A stretch of 64,000 nucleotides of DNA from Lactobacillus johnsonii (GCF_014058685.1 NZ_CP059055.1:806001-870000); one strand, 5' to 3'; shown: positions 53,185 to 62,877, numbered from the stretch's first letter. The notes: a model not told the origin generated them from the letters alone. Numbers and translations are program-made.

Positions 53185-55038
53185 ATGGAACATATGGACA
53201 AAAGAACTGATTACGCTGGTAATATTACTAGCAAATATGAAGGACAAGAAGTAACCCTTTATGGTTGGGTTCAACGTGTTCGTAATTTAGGAAACTTAGT
53301 TTTCATTGACCTTCGTGACCGTGAAGGAATCGTACAAGTTGTTGTTAACAAAGATTCCGGTGAAAAGTTAATGGAAATTGCTGATTCATTGAATAATGAA
53401 GATGTAATTGAAGTAAAGGGAAAAGTAGTTAAGCGTTCAAGTGTAAACCCAGAAATGAAGACTGGTGAAGTTGAAGTAGATGCTACTGAAATTGACGTAC
53501 TAAACAAATCAAAAGTACCACCATTTGAGATCAAAGATGATATTAATGCGGCAGAACAAACTCGTTTGAAGTACCGCTACCTTGATTTACGTCGTCCAAC
53601 TCTTCAAAGAGCAATTATTTTACGTTCAAAGATTTTGAAGGCAGTTCACGAATACTTCGATGAACAAGGCTTTATTGATATTGAAACTCCAATTTTAGGT
53701 AAATCATCTCCTGAAGGTGCTCGTGACTACTTAGTTCCTTCAAGAATTTACCCAGGTAGTTTTTATGCTTTGCCACAATCACCACAATTATTTAAACAAT
53801 TATTAATGGGTGCTGGCTTTGATAAATACTATCAATTAGCTCGTTGTTTCCGTGACGAAGACTTACGTGGTGACCGTCAACCGGAATTTACTCAAATCGA
53901 TATGGAAACTTCTTTCTTAGATGAACAAGGTGTTCAAGACTATACTGAAGGTCTTTTAAAGAAGATTATGAAAGATGTTATGAACATCGATTTAAAGACT
54001 CCAATCAAGCGCATTACCTGGGACGAAGCAATGAACAAGTATGGTTCTGACAAGCCTGATACTCGTTATGAAATGTACCTTCATGATTTAAGCCCAATCT
54101 TCAAAGATAGTGACTTTAAGGTATTCTCTGGTGCAATTGCTGATGGTGGTGTAGTTAAAGGTATTGCTGTTAAGAATGGTGCTAAAGAATATTCACGTAA
54201 GAAGATTGAAGAAAAACAAGACTACATCAAGCGCTACAATGCTAAAGGTTTAGCTTGGGTTAAATATGAAGATGGCGAATTTTCAGGACCTATTGCTCGT
54301 TTCTTAACTGATGAAAACAAAGAAGCTTTGAAGAAAGAATTTTATCTTGAAGGCGGCGAATTAATCGTTATTGTTGCTGACAAGTGGAAGGTTGTTACCG
54401 ATTCACTTGATCACCTACGTCGTGAATTTGCTCATGAAACTGGTATTATTCCAGAAGGTGTCTTTGACTTTGTATGGGTAGTTGACTGGCCATTGTTTGA
54501 GTATGATGAAGGTTTAGGTCGCTGGATTGCTGCTCACCACCCATTCACTATGCCAGATGACGAAGGTATTAAGTTGTTAGATACTGATCCTCATAAAGCT
54601 CATGCACGTTCATACGATATTGTTATGAACGGAGATGAAATGGGTGGTGGATCAATCCGTATCCACAAACGTTCAATTCAAGAAAAGATGTTTAAGGCCT
54701 TAGGTTTCACTAAGAAGCGTGCTTATGAACAATTTGGTTACTTAATGGATGCTTTAGATATGGGATTCCCACCACATGCTGGTCTTGCTATTGGTCTTGA
54801 TCGATTAGCTATGATGTTAGCAGGTAAGGACAACATTCGTGACGTTACTGCCTTTCCAAAGAATGCTTCTGCTTCTGAGCCAATGATGCATGCTCCAGCT
54901 CCAGTTGCTGATCAACAATTAGCTGACATTGGTATTGAAGTTGAAAAGCAATATGAAGATAGTGTTAAAGAAACTGAACAACGTCTTGAAAAAGAAGCTC
55001 AAGAAGATGCCGATAAGAACTCAACTTGGGATGAATAA
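53185..55038 (+). CDS. aspS: Aspartyl-tRNA synthetase
   Basis: A 617-aa class II synthetase of the bacterial type. The OB-fold anticodon domain (about 18-105) precedes motif 1, [23 protein letters not shown] (motif 2, about 216-238), the GAD insertion (about 290-410) and [15 protein letters not shown] (motif 3). Start ATG 53185 lies 5 bases after GGAGGA. It is coupled to hisS as in most Lactobacillales and shares its T-box. Confidence 0.98.
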   Translation: MEHMDKRTDYAGNITSKYEGQEVTLYGWVQRVRNLGNLVFIDLRDREGIVQVVVNKDSGEKLMEIADSLNNEDVIEVKGKVVKRSSVNPEMKTGEVEVDATEIDVLNKSKVPPFEIKDDINAAEQTRLKYRYLDLRRPTLQRAIILRSKILKAVHEYFDEQGFIDIETPILGKSSPEGARDYLVPSRIYPGSFYALPQSPQLFKQLLMGAGFDKYYQLARCFRDEDLRGDRQPEFTQIDMETSFLDEQGVQDYTEGLLKKIMKDVMNIDLKTPIKRITWDEAMNKYGSDKPDTRYEMYLHDLSPIFKDSDFKVFSGAIADGGVVKGIAVKNGAKEYSRKKIEEKQDYIKRYNAKGLAWVKYEDGEFSGPIARFLTDENKEALKKEFYLEGGELIVIVADKWKVVTDSLDHLRREFAHETGIIPEGVFDFVWVVDWPLFEYDEGLGRWIAAHHPFTMPDDEGIKLLDTDPHKAHARSYDIVMNGDEMGGGSIRIHKRSIQEKMFKALGFTKKRAYEQFGYLMDALDMGFPPHAGLAIGLDRLAMMLAGKDNIRDVTAFPKNASASEPMMHAPAPVADQQLADIGIEVEKQYEDSVKETEQRLEKEAQEDADKNSTWDE

Positions 55039-55061
55039 TCTTAGTTAAAAATTTGAGTAAT

Positions 55062-55108
55062 AAAAAATTGCATTACCTAACTTTTAAAGCAGGTAATGCA
55101 ATTTTTTA
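55062..55108. terminator. Bidirectional terminator between aspS and the aminotransferase
   Basis: A 16-bp stem (AAAAATTGCATTACCT / AGGTAATGCAATTTTT) with A and T runs between convergent genes. Confidence 0.92.
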
Positions 55109-55113
55109 TTTAT

Positions 55114-56298
55114 TTAGATATTTTCAACAAATTTTGCAATTCGTTTTAAGGCTTCTTGTAATTGTTCGGTCGAAGAAGCGTAAGACATTCTAACATATCC
55201 TTGGCCGCCCTTACCGAAATAGCGACCTGGAGTCACACCAACTTTTGCTTTAGTGGCTAATTCATTAGCGAAGGCTTCGTCGTCGGTACCAAAAGTATCA
55301 GGAATTTTAGCAAAAATGTAGAAAGCTCCTTGTGGAGTAGACATTTCAAAGCCTAATTTTTCTAGACCAGTTTTCATAAATTCCAATCTGTCTTCGTAAA
55401 TTTTGCGTGCTTCAAGAGGATCTGCTTGTCCATTATTTAGTGCTTCAATTGCAGCAGCCTGAACATTATCGGTTACGGAGGTAACAAGAAAAGCATTTAC
55501 TTTTTGAATGGTTTTCATAATATCTGCAGGAGCTGCAATATATCCTAAACGCCACCCAGTCATTGCATATGCTTTTGAAAGTCCTGAAATTAGAATATTG
55601 CGCTCAGGAATATATTGAGATAAAGAATGATGAACATTATTATCGTAAACCAATTCACCATATATTTCGTCTGTAACCGAGAAGAGATGGTACTTGGTAA
55701 TAACCTCTGCAAGTGCCTTTAAAGTGGCTGCTGGATAAACACGACCTGTTGGATTAGATGGATCAGTTAAAATGATTGCTTTAGCACCTTTTCCTTCATT
55801 TTGTAGTACTGTTTCAAGATGTTCAGGAGTCAGGATAAAATCATCTTTTGAAGTATCAATTTGAACTGGGATAGCTCCGGTTAATTTAATTAGTTGAAAG
55901 TAGAGTGCCCATACTGGCGTAGGAACTAAAATCTTATCACCTGGATTTAAAATTGACATGAATACATCATTTAAAGCTCCAGTGGCTCCAACTGTAACAC
56001 AAATTTCAGTTTTTGGATCGTATTTAACATCAAGGCTGCGATCGAGATAGTTGCTGATAGCTTCTAATAACTCAGGCTTACCTGCTTGTGGTGCATAATG
56101 CGAGTCGTTTGCTTTAATATCGGCAATAGCTGCATCTTTAACATGATCTGGTGTATTTAAGTCAGGTTCTCCAATCGTTAATTTAATAATTCCTGGGATT
56201 TGAGAAGCTTTTTCATCAAAAGCTCTAATTTTTGAAGGTCCTAAAGAATTTAATCGTGTATTTTTTGTAAGTGATAAATCATTTGATAATTTTGGCAT
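55114..56298 (-). CDS. PLP-dependent class I/II aminotransferase
   Basis: About 394 aa. It shows KLTIGEPDLNTPDHV (about 39-53), the substrate loop LTDPSNPTGRVYP, and the PLP lysine in ISGLSKAYAMTGWRLGYIAAP. The closest types are PatA/AraT-like aminotransferases that act on aspartate, aromatic amino acids or acetyl-diaminopimelate; the exact substrate is not clear. ATG 56298 is chosen because it follows a GGGGGA site, and residues upstream do not look like aminotransferase. It is divergent from msrB. Confidence 0.9.
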   Translation of the reverse strand: MPKLSNDLSLTKNTRLNSLGPSKIRAFDEKASQIPGIIKLTIGEPDLNTPDHVKDAAIADIKANDSHYAPQAGKPELLEAISNYLDRSLDVKYDPKTEICVTVGATGALNDVFMSILNPGDKILVPTPVWALYFQLIKLTGAIPVQIDTSKDDFILTPEHLETVLQNEGKGAKAIILTDPSNPTGRVYPAATLKALAEVITKYHLFSVTDEIYGELVYDNNVHHSLSQYIPERNILISGLSKAYAMTGWRLGYIAAPADIMKTIQKVNAFLVTSVTDNVQAAAIEALNNGQADPLEARKIYEDRLEFMKTGLEKLGFEMSTPQGAFYIFAKIPDTFGTDDEAFANELATKAKVGVTPGRYFGKGGQGYVRMSYASSTEQLQEALKRIAKFVENI

Positions 56299-56402
56299 AA
56301 AAAATCCCCCTCTAATATTATAGATTATTGTATAGAAACAAAAATCATGAGACAACATTTTTATGTTAAAATTTGATATCTTTAATTTTAGAAGGTGAAA
56401 AA

Positions 56403-56831
56403 ATGTTTGATAAAAAAGAAGCTCTTAAAAAATTAAATTCTGAGCAATATGAAGTTACACAACATGCAGCAACTGAAATGCCTTTTAGTGGAAAATATAA
56501 CGATTTTAGTCAAAAAGGAATTTATGTCGATGTAGTTTCTGGTGAACCACTTTTTTCAAGTCAAGATAAATATGATGCAGGCTGTGGTTGGCCGAGTTTT
56601 ACTAAGCCAATAACAAAATTAAGTTATAAACGGGATCAATCCCATGGAATGGAGCGAACCGAAGTGAAAAGCCCCATTGCCGATTCCCACTTAGGTCATG
56701 TTTTTACTGATGGACCAGTTGATCAGGGAGGATTAAGATATTGTATTAATTCTGCTTCCTTAAAATTTATTCCATATGGTAAGCTAGAAGAGGAAGGCTA
56801 TAATCAATATAAAAAAATATTTGAGGAATAG
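56403..56831 (+). CDS. msrB: Peptide-methionine (R)-S-oxide reductase MsrB
   Basis: A 142-aa repair enzyme. It shows [13 protein letters not shown] (Cys61), [10 protein letters not shown], and the catalytic Cys114 in [11 protein letters not shown]. Start ATG 56403 follows GAAGGTGA. The first zinc-type CxxC pairs are absent (only Cys61 is seen), so this seems a zinc-free form that would use Cys61 as resolving cysteine. An SGNH hydrolase gene begins 5 bases after it. msrA lies 1.5 kb downstream. Confidence 0.95.
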   Translation: MFDKKEALKKLNSEQYEVTQHAATEMPFSGKYNDFSQKGIYVDVVSGEPLFSSQDKYDAGCGWPSFTKPITKLSYKRDQSHGMERTEVKSPIADSHLGHVFTDGPVDQGGLRYCINSASLKFIPYGKLEEEGYNQYKKIFEE

Positions 56832-56835
56832 GATC

Positions 56836-57597
56836 ATGAATTTAATACAAGTTTTTGATAATTTGAAGGTTCCAGAAGAAAATATTCCTGAATTATTAGA
56901 GTTTGCTGGTCAACATGAAGACTTTTTGACAAAGATAGTTAAAGCCTCTGGTAATCAGGTTGAATACAGTGTAAGTGCGACGCAGTCTGCCAATAGTAAG
57001 CTCGAAGATAAACAAATTGCCTTTTTAGGAAGTTCGGTTACTTATGGTGCAGGTGCCTTAAGTGAATCATTCGTAGATTATTTAAGGAAAAAAGATGGGA
57101 TGTATCCATTTAAAGAAGCTGTTTCAGGAACAACCTTAGCCGAAAACGGTGATGATTCTTATGTGGCACGCTTAGAGAAACTTCCAATTTTAGAAAATAT
57201 AAGTGCGTTTGTTTTGCAGCTTTCAACTAATGATGCTAAAGCTGACATTCCTTTAGGCAAAATTAGTGAAAATGACAAGTATGATATTACGACTAGTATT
57301 GGGGCAATTGAATTCATTTTAGAATATGTTAAAAAGACTTGGAATTGTCCTGTTTTGATTTATTCTAATCCATCTTTTGATTCTGAAAAATACAGTGAAT
57401 TAGTAGAAGCTACAAAAGAATTACAAAAGAAATGGAAGTTTAAGTTTCTTAATATGTGGGATGATAAGAACTTTAATTATAGTGAAAAAGAGCGTCAACT
57501 ATATATGGTTGATGATATTCATCCAACTCGGGCCGGATATAAGATAAGCTGGCTTCCTGAATTTGAAAAAGCTCTCAATGATATTTATAAAAATTAG
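56836..57597 (+). CDS. SGNH/GDSL-type hydrolase
   Basis: A 253-aa cytoplasmic esterase-like protein. The nucleophile block is IAFLGSSVTYGAGAL, the Asn block is LQLSTNDAKAD, and DDIHPTRAGYKI at the C-terminus holds the Asp-x-x-His pair. SGNH enzymes remove acyl groups from sugars, lipids or peptides. ATG 56836 is favoured since GAGGAATAGGA precedes it; TTG 56821 would overlap the msrB end. It is cotranscribed with msrB, reason unknown. Confidence 0.88.
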   Translation: MNLIQVFDNLKVPEENIPELLEFAGQHEDFLTKIVKASGNQVEYSVSATQSANSKLEDKQIAFLGSSVTYGAGALSESFVDYLRKKDGMYPFKEAVSGTTLAENGDDSYVARLEKLPILENISAFVLQLSTNDAKADIPLGKISENDKYDITTSIGAIEFILEYVKKTWNCPVLIYSNPSFDSEKYSELVEATKELQKKWKFKFLNMWDDKNFNYSEKERQLYMVDDIHPTRAGYKISWLPEFEKALNDIYKN

Positions 57598-57604
57598 TTT
57601 TGTT

Positions 57605-57656
57605 TAAAATCCATCTTTTGATTTTATATAATCAAGAGATGGATTTTCTTTTTATT
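57605..57656 (+). terminator. Intrinsic terminator after the SGNH hydrolase gene
   Basis: An 18-bp stem with one G-U pair (AAAATCCATC... / ...GATGGATTTT) and a T-rich tail. The rest of 57657-57919 is very AT-rich with no supported gene. Confidence 0.88.
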
Positions 57657-57919
57657 CTTTTGCAGGATAAAGTAAAAATACATTTATTACGTTAATATAA
57701 TTATGTAAAGTATTATGCCGATAATTGAACTAAGAGTTAAAAGAAATAATATTTGAAAATTGATTTAATATAAACGCAGGCTATAATCGATGCACTTAAC
57801 AGACTTGATAAGCTATAAAACTAAATATTATAACTAAGAAAGAAACTAGAAATCTGTTATCATAGCAATATAGAATATCACTTAGATTTGTTTTATATTT
57901 AATTAGAAAGCTGATATTA

Positions 57920-58120
57920 ATGGTTAAACTAACAGAAGCTAGAAAAAAAGCAAATAAAAAATGGAATCAAAATAATAAAGAACGAGTACAATATATCAAT
58001 AAGCGCTCTGCTACTAAAAGTTTTATTTTAAATTTGGCAACTGAAGAGGATTTAAAAAATATAGAGACTTATATAGCCGAAAGAAAAACAAAATTGGATA
58101 TTAATAATTATTCTAATTAA
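57920..58120 (+). CDS. Small conserved protein of unknown function, 66 aa
   Basis: A basic protein that begins VKLTEARKKANKKWNQNNKER and continues with YINKRSATKSFILNLATEEDLKNIE (in two parts here). The pattern AxxKANxKWxxxNxER..xYxxxRSxxxxFIxxxATxEDLxxIExxI is one I know from small unknown proteins on lactic acid bacteria chromosomes and mobile elements; the ending resembles a ribbon-helix-helix type chain. The ribosome site (AGAAAG) is weak. It sits alone in an AT-rich gap between msrB/SGNH and msrA. Confidence 0.65.
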   Translation: MVKLTEARKKANKKWNQNNKERVQYINKRSATKSFILNLATEEDLKNIETYIAERKTKLDINNYSN

Positions 58121-58131
58121 ACTAGTAGGTA

Positions 58132-58172
58132 ATTCCCTCACTTTAATGGATATATCCTATCGTGCGGGTTTT
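58132..58172 (+). terminator. Possible terminator after the 66-aa gene
   Basis: CCCTCAC / GTGCGGG arms with one mismatch enclose a palindromic GGATATATCC, and TTTTATT follows. The stretch 58173-58371 is AT-rich with no supported gene. Confidence 0.5.
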
Positions 58173-58371
58173 ATTATGTCTAGAATTGCAGAATAAAAAT
58201 TGTGTAGATATTTGTTACTGTATTAATAGAAAGAAATGATGAAAAAACTAAAATAAGTTGTGTGATTTACTATAAGTCATTATAAGGTAAACAATTAAAG
58301 AAAATAAAAATAGTGGAAATATAGTGAAAATAATCCATAATTATTCGAATTTAGAAAGAAGTGCTAATAAA

Positions 58372-58929
58372 ATGAAAGACGTTAAATCCCTTGATAACAA
58401 TGAAAATTCGCACTATGACACAGCTATCTTTGCTGGCGGATGTTTCTGGTGCATGGTTGCTCCTTTCGATACATATCCTGGTGTCATAAAAGTCGAATCA
58501 GGTTATACGGGTGGGGTCGTGCCTAACCCTACTTACGAACAAGTTTGTACGGGATTAACTGGGCATACTGAGGCGGTTCGCATTACTTATGATGCAAATA
58601 AACTATCTTATGAGGATTTAGTTAATATTTATTGGCAAGTTACTGATCCAACTGATGCTATGGGACAGTTTCAAGATCGCGGTAGTCAATATCAACCAGT
58701 TATTTACTATAATTCACCTGAACAAAAAGAAATTGCTGAACAATCACGTAAATCTTTAGCAGATTCAAATAAGTTTTCAGATCCAATTGTAACCCGTATT
58801 GAACCAGCAACGCCTTTCTATTTGGCTGAAGATTACCATCAAGATTTCTATAAAAAAGATCCAGCTCGCTATGCTCTAGAAGAAGCCGGAGGAAGAGAAC
58901 AATTTATCAAAGAACATTGGAAAAAATAG
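58372..58929 (+). CDS. msrA: Peptide-methionine (S)-S-oxide reductase MsrA
   Basis: A 185-aa repair enzyme. The catalytic motif GGCFWC gives Cys24 and Cys27; [27 protein letters not shown] and YHQDF follow in family order. Start is not certain: ATG 58372 has no clear ribosome site; GTG 58324 would add 16 residues unlike the family. Length from 58372 is normal. It complements MsrB, 1.5 kb upstream. Confidence 0.92.
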   Translation: MKDVKSLDNNENSHYDTAIFAGGCFWCMVAPFDTYPGVIKVESGYTGGVVPNPTYEQVCTGLTGHTEAVRITYDANKLSYEDLVNIYWQVTDPTDAMGQFQDRGSQYQPVIYYNSPEQKEIAEQSRKSLADSNKFSDPIVTRIEPATPFYLAEDYHQDFYKKDPARYALEEAGGREQFIKEHWKK

Positions 58930-58994
58930 ACTTGTTTTTAACTATAAATATCTTTACACTAGATACGTTATAAACATAGTAAAAGAGGAAAATT

Positions 58995-59873
58995 ATGAGT
59001 ACATTAGAAAGGCTTTCGCGACGCCATATTTTAATTTCAAAGTTATCAGCAGCTTTGTTTTATGCTTTAGCCGTTGCTATCGCCTTAAACTTCTTCTGGC
59101 AACCTGGTAAAATTTATGCTTCTGGAATTACCGGTTTTGCCCAAATTTTGCAGTCGGTATCAGAACGATATTTGCCATTTACATTAGCTACATCAGTAAT
59201 GTATTTTGTACTAAATATCCCATTATTTATTTTAGGATGGTTTAAAATTGGCCACCGTTTTACGATTTTTACTTTAATTGCAGTTTTATTGGCATCTATC
59301 ATGATGAAAATTATTGCTCCAATTAAGATGAGCTATGATCCAATTATTTGTGCGATTTTTGGTGGTGTAATTAACGGGGTTGGTACTGGAATAGCTTTAA
59401 AATCAGGTATTTCTACTGGTGGATTAGATGTCTTAGGGATTATCTTACGGAAGAAAACTGGTAAAAGTTTTGGTCAAATAAATATCTTTTTTAACCTAAT
59501 TATCGTAATCTGTGCCGGTTTTGTATTTGGATGGACTCGAGCCCTATATACGGCTTTGAACATCTTTGTTAATGGTAAGGTAATAGATGCCGTTTATAAT
59601 CAACATCAAAAGATGCAGGTCTTAATCGTAACGGAACATCCTAAACATATTATTGATGGAATTCAGGCTAAGATGCATCGTGGGATTACGATTTTACATG
59701 ATGCAGAGGGTGCGTATAGTCATACTGAAAAGACAGTCTTATTAATGGTAATTGATAAATATGATATGTATGACATTTATAATATTGTCTTAAATAATGA
59801 TCCGTATGCCTTTATGAGTTTAAGCGAAGTTTCGAAGGTATATGGAAGATTCAAAGAACAGACACCAGTTTAG
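58995..59873 (+). CDS. YitT-family membrane protein
   Basis: A 292-aa protein. Five or six hydrophobic helices (about 15-180) with FWQPGKIYASGITGFAQIL and GTGIALKSGISTGGLDVLGI are typical of the YitT_membrane domain, and a C-terminal DUF2179 domain (about 205-280) has HRGITILHDAEGAYSHTEKTVL. The function of this widespread family is unknown. GGAAAATT precedes the ATG. It is followed by a terminator. Confidence 0.92.
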   Translation: MSTLERLSRRHILISKLSAALFYALAVAIALNFFWQPGKIYASGITGFAQILQSVSERYLPFTLATSVMYFVLNIPLFILGWFKIGHRFTIFTLIAVLLASIMMKIIAPIKMSYDPIICAIFGGVINGVGTGIALKSGISTGGLDVLGIILRKKTGKSFGQINIFFNLIIVICAGFVFGWTRALYTALNIFVNGKVIDAVYNQHQKMQVLIVTEHPKHIIDGIQAKMHRGITILHDAEGAYSHTEKTVLLMVIDKYDMYDIYNIVLNNDPYAFMSLSEVSKVYGRFKEQTPV

Positions 59874-59882
59874 ATGTTACTA

Positions 59883-59936
59883 GAAAACGATTATTTCACT
59901 TTATATAACAAAGGAAATGGTCGTTTTTCTTTAAAA
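59883..59936 (+). terminator. Intrinsic terminator after the YitT gene
   Basis: Stem AAAACGATTATTTC / GAAATGGTCGTTTT with two G-U pairs and a long loop, then TTCTTT. Confidence 0.75.
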
Positions 59937-59961
59937 ATATTTTTATGTAGGGAAATCTAAC

Positions 59962-60624
59962 ATGGAAAATCGTTTTAAAAGTGTTTTTGATATCATTGGT
60001 CCAGTTATGATTGGGCCCTCTAGTTCACATACAGCTGGTGCAGTAGCAATTGGTAGAGAAGGAAATAAGCTTTTTGGGGGAATTCCTAAAAAGGTTACTG
60101 TCCATTATTATGGCTCTTTTGCTCAAACTCATCGTGGACATGGTACGGATTATGCCATTGCAGCCGGCGTTTTAGGCTTTACTACTTCTGATTTACGAGT
60201 ACCAAAAGCTCCAGAAATTGCACGTAAGCGCGGTATTGATATTAGATTTGTAGAAGAAAAGGGAGAAAGCCCTATTCATCACCCGAATACAGCGATTTTA
60301 GATATGACTGATAGTCATAAAAAAGTTCAGTTGGCAGGCTGTTCCATTGGTGGTGGGGCAATAGAAATTCGACGCTTAGTAATCCATGATATTGTGGTTG
60401 AGCCAGGCGGTACGTTACCAATTGTTCTATTGATCGACCCAGAAAGAAAAATAAAAAATCAAAGATCCTTAACTTCCTTTTTACAACAAAAGGCACCTTT
60501 TAATGAAAGCAGAATTTATAAAAGCTCTGAATACTATATCTATGAATATGATATTCAAAACTATTTTAAGCCTTCTTTAATTGGAGAACTCAAGAAAAAA
60601 TATAAAAACATTGTTTGTTTATGA
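59962..60624 (+). CDS. sdaAB: L-serine dehydratase, beta subunit
   Basis: A 220-aa subunit. It opens with FKSVFDIIGPVMIGPSSSHTAGA (in order, PSSSHTAG is the family mark). The later part has an ACT-like region. Together with sdaAA it forms a [4Fe-4S] enzyme that turns L-serine into pyruvate and ammonia. It is 12 bases before sdaAA. Confidence 0.96.
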   Translation: MENRFKSVFDIIGPVMIGPSSSHTAGAVAIGREGNKLFGGIPKKVTVHYYGSFAQTHRGHGTDYAIAAGVLGFTTSDLRVPKAPEIARKRGIDIRFVEEKGESPIHHPNTAILDMTDSHKKVQLAGCSIGGGAIEIRRLVIHDIVVEPGGTLPIVLLIDPERKIKNQRSLTSFLQQKAPFNESRIYKSSEYYIYEYDIQNYFKPSLIGELKKKYKNIVCL

Positions 60625-60636
60625 AATGAGAAACTA

Positions 60637-61518
60637 ATGTATAATCATGTTAAAGAAATTGTTGCAGACGCTGAAAAAACAGAAAAACCTATTTCAGAAT
60701 TAATAATTGAGCAAGAATGCAAATCATCAGGTCTATCTAGAGAAAAAGTATGGAATAAAATGAAATATAATCTTGAAACCATGCGTGCTGAGGTTAGTAA
60801 GGGAAGTACTGGTAAAGGAGTATTTTCTCATACTGGCTTAACAGGCGGTGAAGCGATTAAAATAAAAAATTATCGTGAAAAAGGCCATACTCTTTCTGGT
60901 GATTTTATGATGGAAGCTGTGCAAAATGCTGTAGCAACAAATGAAGTAAATGCTGCGATGGGCGTTATTTGTGCAACTCCAACCGCTGGCTCTTCTGGAA
61001 CTCTTCCAGGTATTTTATTTATGCTTGAAAAAAAGCTAGACTTAAATGAAGAGCAAATGATTCGTTTTCTCTTTACTGCAGGAGGAATGGGATTAGTTAT
61101 TGGAAATAATGCGGAAATTGCTGGGGCAACCGGCGGATGCCAAGCAGAAGTCGGTTCAGCGTCCGCAATGGGCGCAGCAGCGGCTGTAGAAATAGCTGGT
61201 GGTACACCCGCGCAAAGCTCCCAAGCTTTAGCGATTGCGATGTCTAATTTATTGGGACTAGTATGTGATCCAATTGCAGGACTAGTAGAAGTACCCTGTG
61301 TAAAAAGAAATGCCATTGGGGCGGGCAACGCACTAATTGCAGCTGATATGGCACTAGCTGGATGTACCAGTGTTATCCCGGCTGATGAATGTATTGATGC
61401 TATGAAAAAAGTTGGTCATCAAATGCCAGTATCATTAAGAGAAACTGGTATTGGAGGATTAGCAGGCACTCCAACAGGACAAGCTATTAAGGCTAGAATT
61501 TTTGGAAAAGATGTTTAA
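60637..61518 (+). CDS. sdaAA: L-serine dehydratase, alpha subunit
   Basis: A 293-aa subunit that carries the catalytic iron-sulfur cluster. It shows FSHTGLTGGEAIKI, PTAGSSGTLPG (about 110-120), and cysteine segments GGCQAEVGSA, LGLVCDPIAGLVEVPCVKRN and AGCTSVIPADECI, which fit the cluster ligands. It is translated just before a DUF59 gene, with a 1-base gap. Confidence 0.97.
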   Translation: MYNHVKEIVADAEKTEKPISELIIEQECKSSGLSREKVWNKMKYNLETMRAEVSKGSTGKGVFSHTGLTGGEAIKIKNYREKGHTLSGDFMMEAVQNAVATNEVNAAMGVICATPTAGSSGTLPGILFMLEKKLDLNEEQMIRFLFTAGGMGLVIGNNAEIAGATGGCQAEVGSASAMGAAAAVEIAGGTPAQSSQALAIAMSNLLGLVCDPIAGLVEVPCVKRNAIGAGNALIAADMALAGCTSVIPADECIDAMKKVGHQMPVSLRETGIGGLAGTPTGQAIKARIFGKDV

Positions 61519-61519
61519 A

Positions 61520-61840
61520 ATGCGGACTAGTGAAGAAATTAAGCAAAATATTATCAATCAACTAGCAACTGTCATAGACCCAGAATTAGGAGTGGATATT
61601 GTTAACCTAGGACTAGTCTACGAGATTGATCTAGATGAAGATGGAATTTGTCTGATTAATATGACTTTAACTACTCCAGCTTGTCCTTTAACAGAAGTAT
61701 TAATTGAATTAGTTAATGCTGCGGTTATGAAAGTTCCTGAAGTTCAAAATGTTGATGTTGAGTTCGTTTGGTACCCAGTTTGGAGTCCTGAGAAAATGAG
61801 TGATCAGGCTAAAAAATATTTTGGATATGACGAAAAATAA
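61520..61840 (+). CDS. MIP18/DUF59 family protein, metal-sulfur cluster assembly
   Basis: A 106-aa protein. It shows VIDPELGVDIVNLGLVYEI and TLTTPACPLTEVL, which are typical of the DUF59 (PaaD/SufT/MIP18) family that helps assemble iron-sulfur clusters. It starts one base after the sdaAA stop, so it probably helps mature the [4Fe-4S] serine dehydratase. ATG 61511 inside sdaAA is an alternative start. Confidence 0.9.
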   Translation: MRTSEEIKQNIINQLATVIDPELGVDIVNLGLVYEIDLDEDGICLINMTLTTPACPLTEVLIELVNAAVMKVPEVQNVDVEFVWYPVWSPEKMSDQAKKYFGYDEK

Positions 61841-61852
61841 ATAGAGACATAA

Positions 61853-61890
61853 AAAAGGTCTTTCAAAATTTAATGAAAGATCTTTTTAAA
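61853..61890. terminator. Bidirectional terminator between the DUF59 gene and the PPDK regulator gene
   Basis: A 12-bp stem with one G-U pair (AAAGGTCTTTCA / TGAAAGATCTTT), flanked by A and T runs. Confidence 0.85.
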
Positions 61891-61907
61891 TCGTTTAATT
61901 TTATTTG

Positions 61908-62750
61908 TTACTTAGCGTAGTCATCAATGCCGAGGTGTTCTAAAATTAGTGCTGCTGTTTCTTCAATTGAACGATGAGCAACGTTAATTACATAGCAACC
62001 AAGTTTTTTATAAAGTTTATCGGCTGCTTCAAGTTCTGCATTGATAGAATCCATATTAGAGTAAGTAGTATCTGGGTTCAAACCATAGGCTATCATTCTT
62101 TGTCGTCTGATCTCGTTCAAAACGGACGGATCATTTGTTAAACCAATGATTTTCTTAGGATTAATCTTATAGATTTCATCTGGAATATGGGTTTGAGGTA
62201 CAAGTGGTAAATTAGCGACCTTAAGATTCTTGTTAGCTAAGAATAAAGAAAGTGGAGTCTTAGAAGTTCGAGAAACACCAAGTAAAACAACGTCAGCTTC
62301 TAAGAAACCTTTTGGATCTTTTCCGTCATCATACATAACAGCAAATTCCATTGCAGAAATTCTATCAAAGTAATTTTGCCCCATGTGGTGAACAGCACCA
62401 ATTTCATGTTTAGGTTCTTCGCCAGTTAAAGCATGAATATTATCAATTACGCCAGATAGTAAGTCGACGTATTTCATATTATGTTCACGCGCAAATTTAA
62501 TTACAGCCAATTGTTCATCTTCGTGAATCAAGGTAAAGGCAATTAATACGTTTTCAAATTCTGTGATTTCACTAAAAACTTTTTCTAGCTTTTCTCGATT
62601 TGTAATAAAAGGATAGCGGCGGTAGTTAAACTTAACATTTGGATATTGGACCGCCCCAGCTTGTACCATGTTGAAAGCTGTATCCCCAACAGAGTCAGAA
62701 ATAATAATTAGATTAACAATTTTTTGATTTTCTTTTTTTTCTTCAGTCAT
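61908..62750 (-). CDS. Pyruvate, phosphate dikinase regulatory protein (DUF299)
   Basis: A 280-aa bifunctional kinase/phosphorylase family protein that in other bacteria controls PPDK or PEP synthase with ADP and phosphate. It shows IISDSVGDTAFNMVQAG at the N-terminus, EIGAVHHMGQNYFDRISAMEFAV, and the P-loop GVSRTSKTPLS (about 154-164). ATG 62750 is favoured; GTG 62759 is in the ribosome site. No ppdK or ppsA gene is in this window, so its partner here is unknown. Confidence 0.93.
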   Translation of the reverse strand: MTEEKKENQKIVNLIIISDSVGDTAFNMVQAGAVQYPNVKFNYRRYPFITNREKLEKVFSEITEFENVLIAFTLIHEDEQLAVIKFAREHNMKYVDLLSGVIDNIHALTGEEPKHEIGAVHHMGQNYFDRISAMEFAVMYDDGKDPKGFLEADVVLLGVSRTSKTPLSLFLANKNLKVANLPLVPQTHIPDEIYKINPKKIIGLTNDPSVLNEIRRQRMIAYGLNPDTTYSNMDSINAELEAADKLYKKLGCYVINVAHRSIEETAALILEHLGIDDYAK

Positions 62751-62813
62751 ATATTTCACCTCATTAATTATCTAAATTATACCAAAATAAGTAAGAAAAA
62801 TGTTAATCGACTA

Positions 62814-62842
62814 TTGACCGTTTTTTCTCGTTTAGCTATAAT
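62814..62842 (+). promoter_or_regulatory. Promoter of rpsU
   Basis: TTGACC (62814-62819), 17-base spacer, TATAAT (62837-62842). It is the best-matching promoter in the window. Confidence 0.85.
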
Positions 62843-62857
62843 TTAACTATATTGTTG

Positions 62858-62877
62858 TGGCACATATTTGTGTGCCA
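62858..62877 (+). promoter_or_regulatory. Hairpin at the 5' end of the rpsU mRNA
   Basis: A perfect 7-bp stem (TGGCACA / TGTGCCA) with a 6-base loop. It begins about 10 bases after the expected transcript start and has no T-run. It could be a stability element or a control site. Confidence 0.5.

Noticed and set aside
60272..61328. Minus-strand frames opposite sdaAB-sdaAA
   Set aside because: They are shadows of conserved serine dehydratase codons; no ribosome sites or family likeness.
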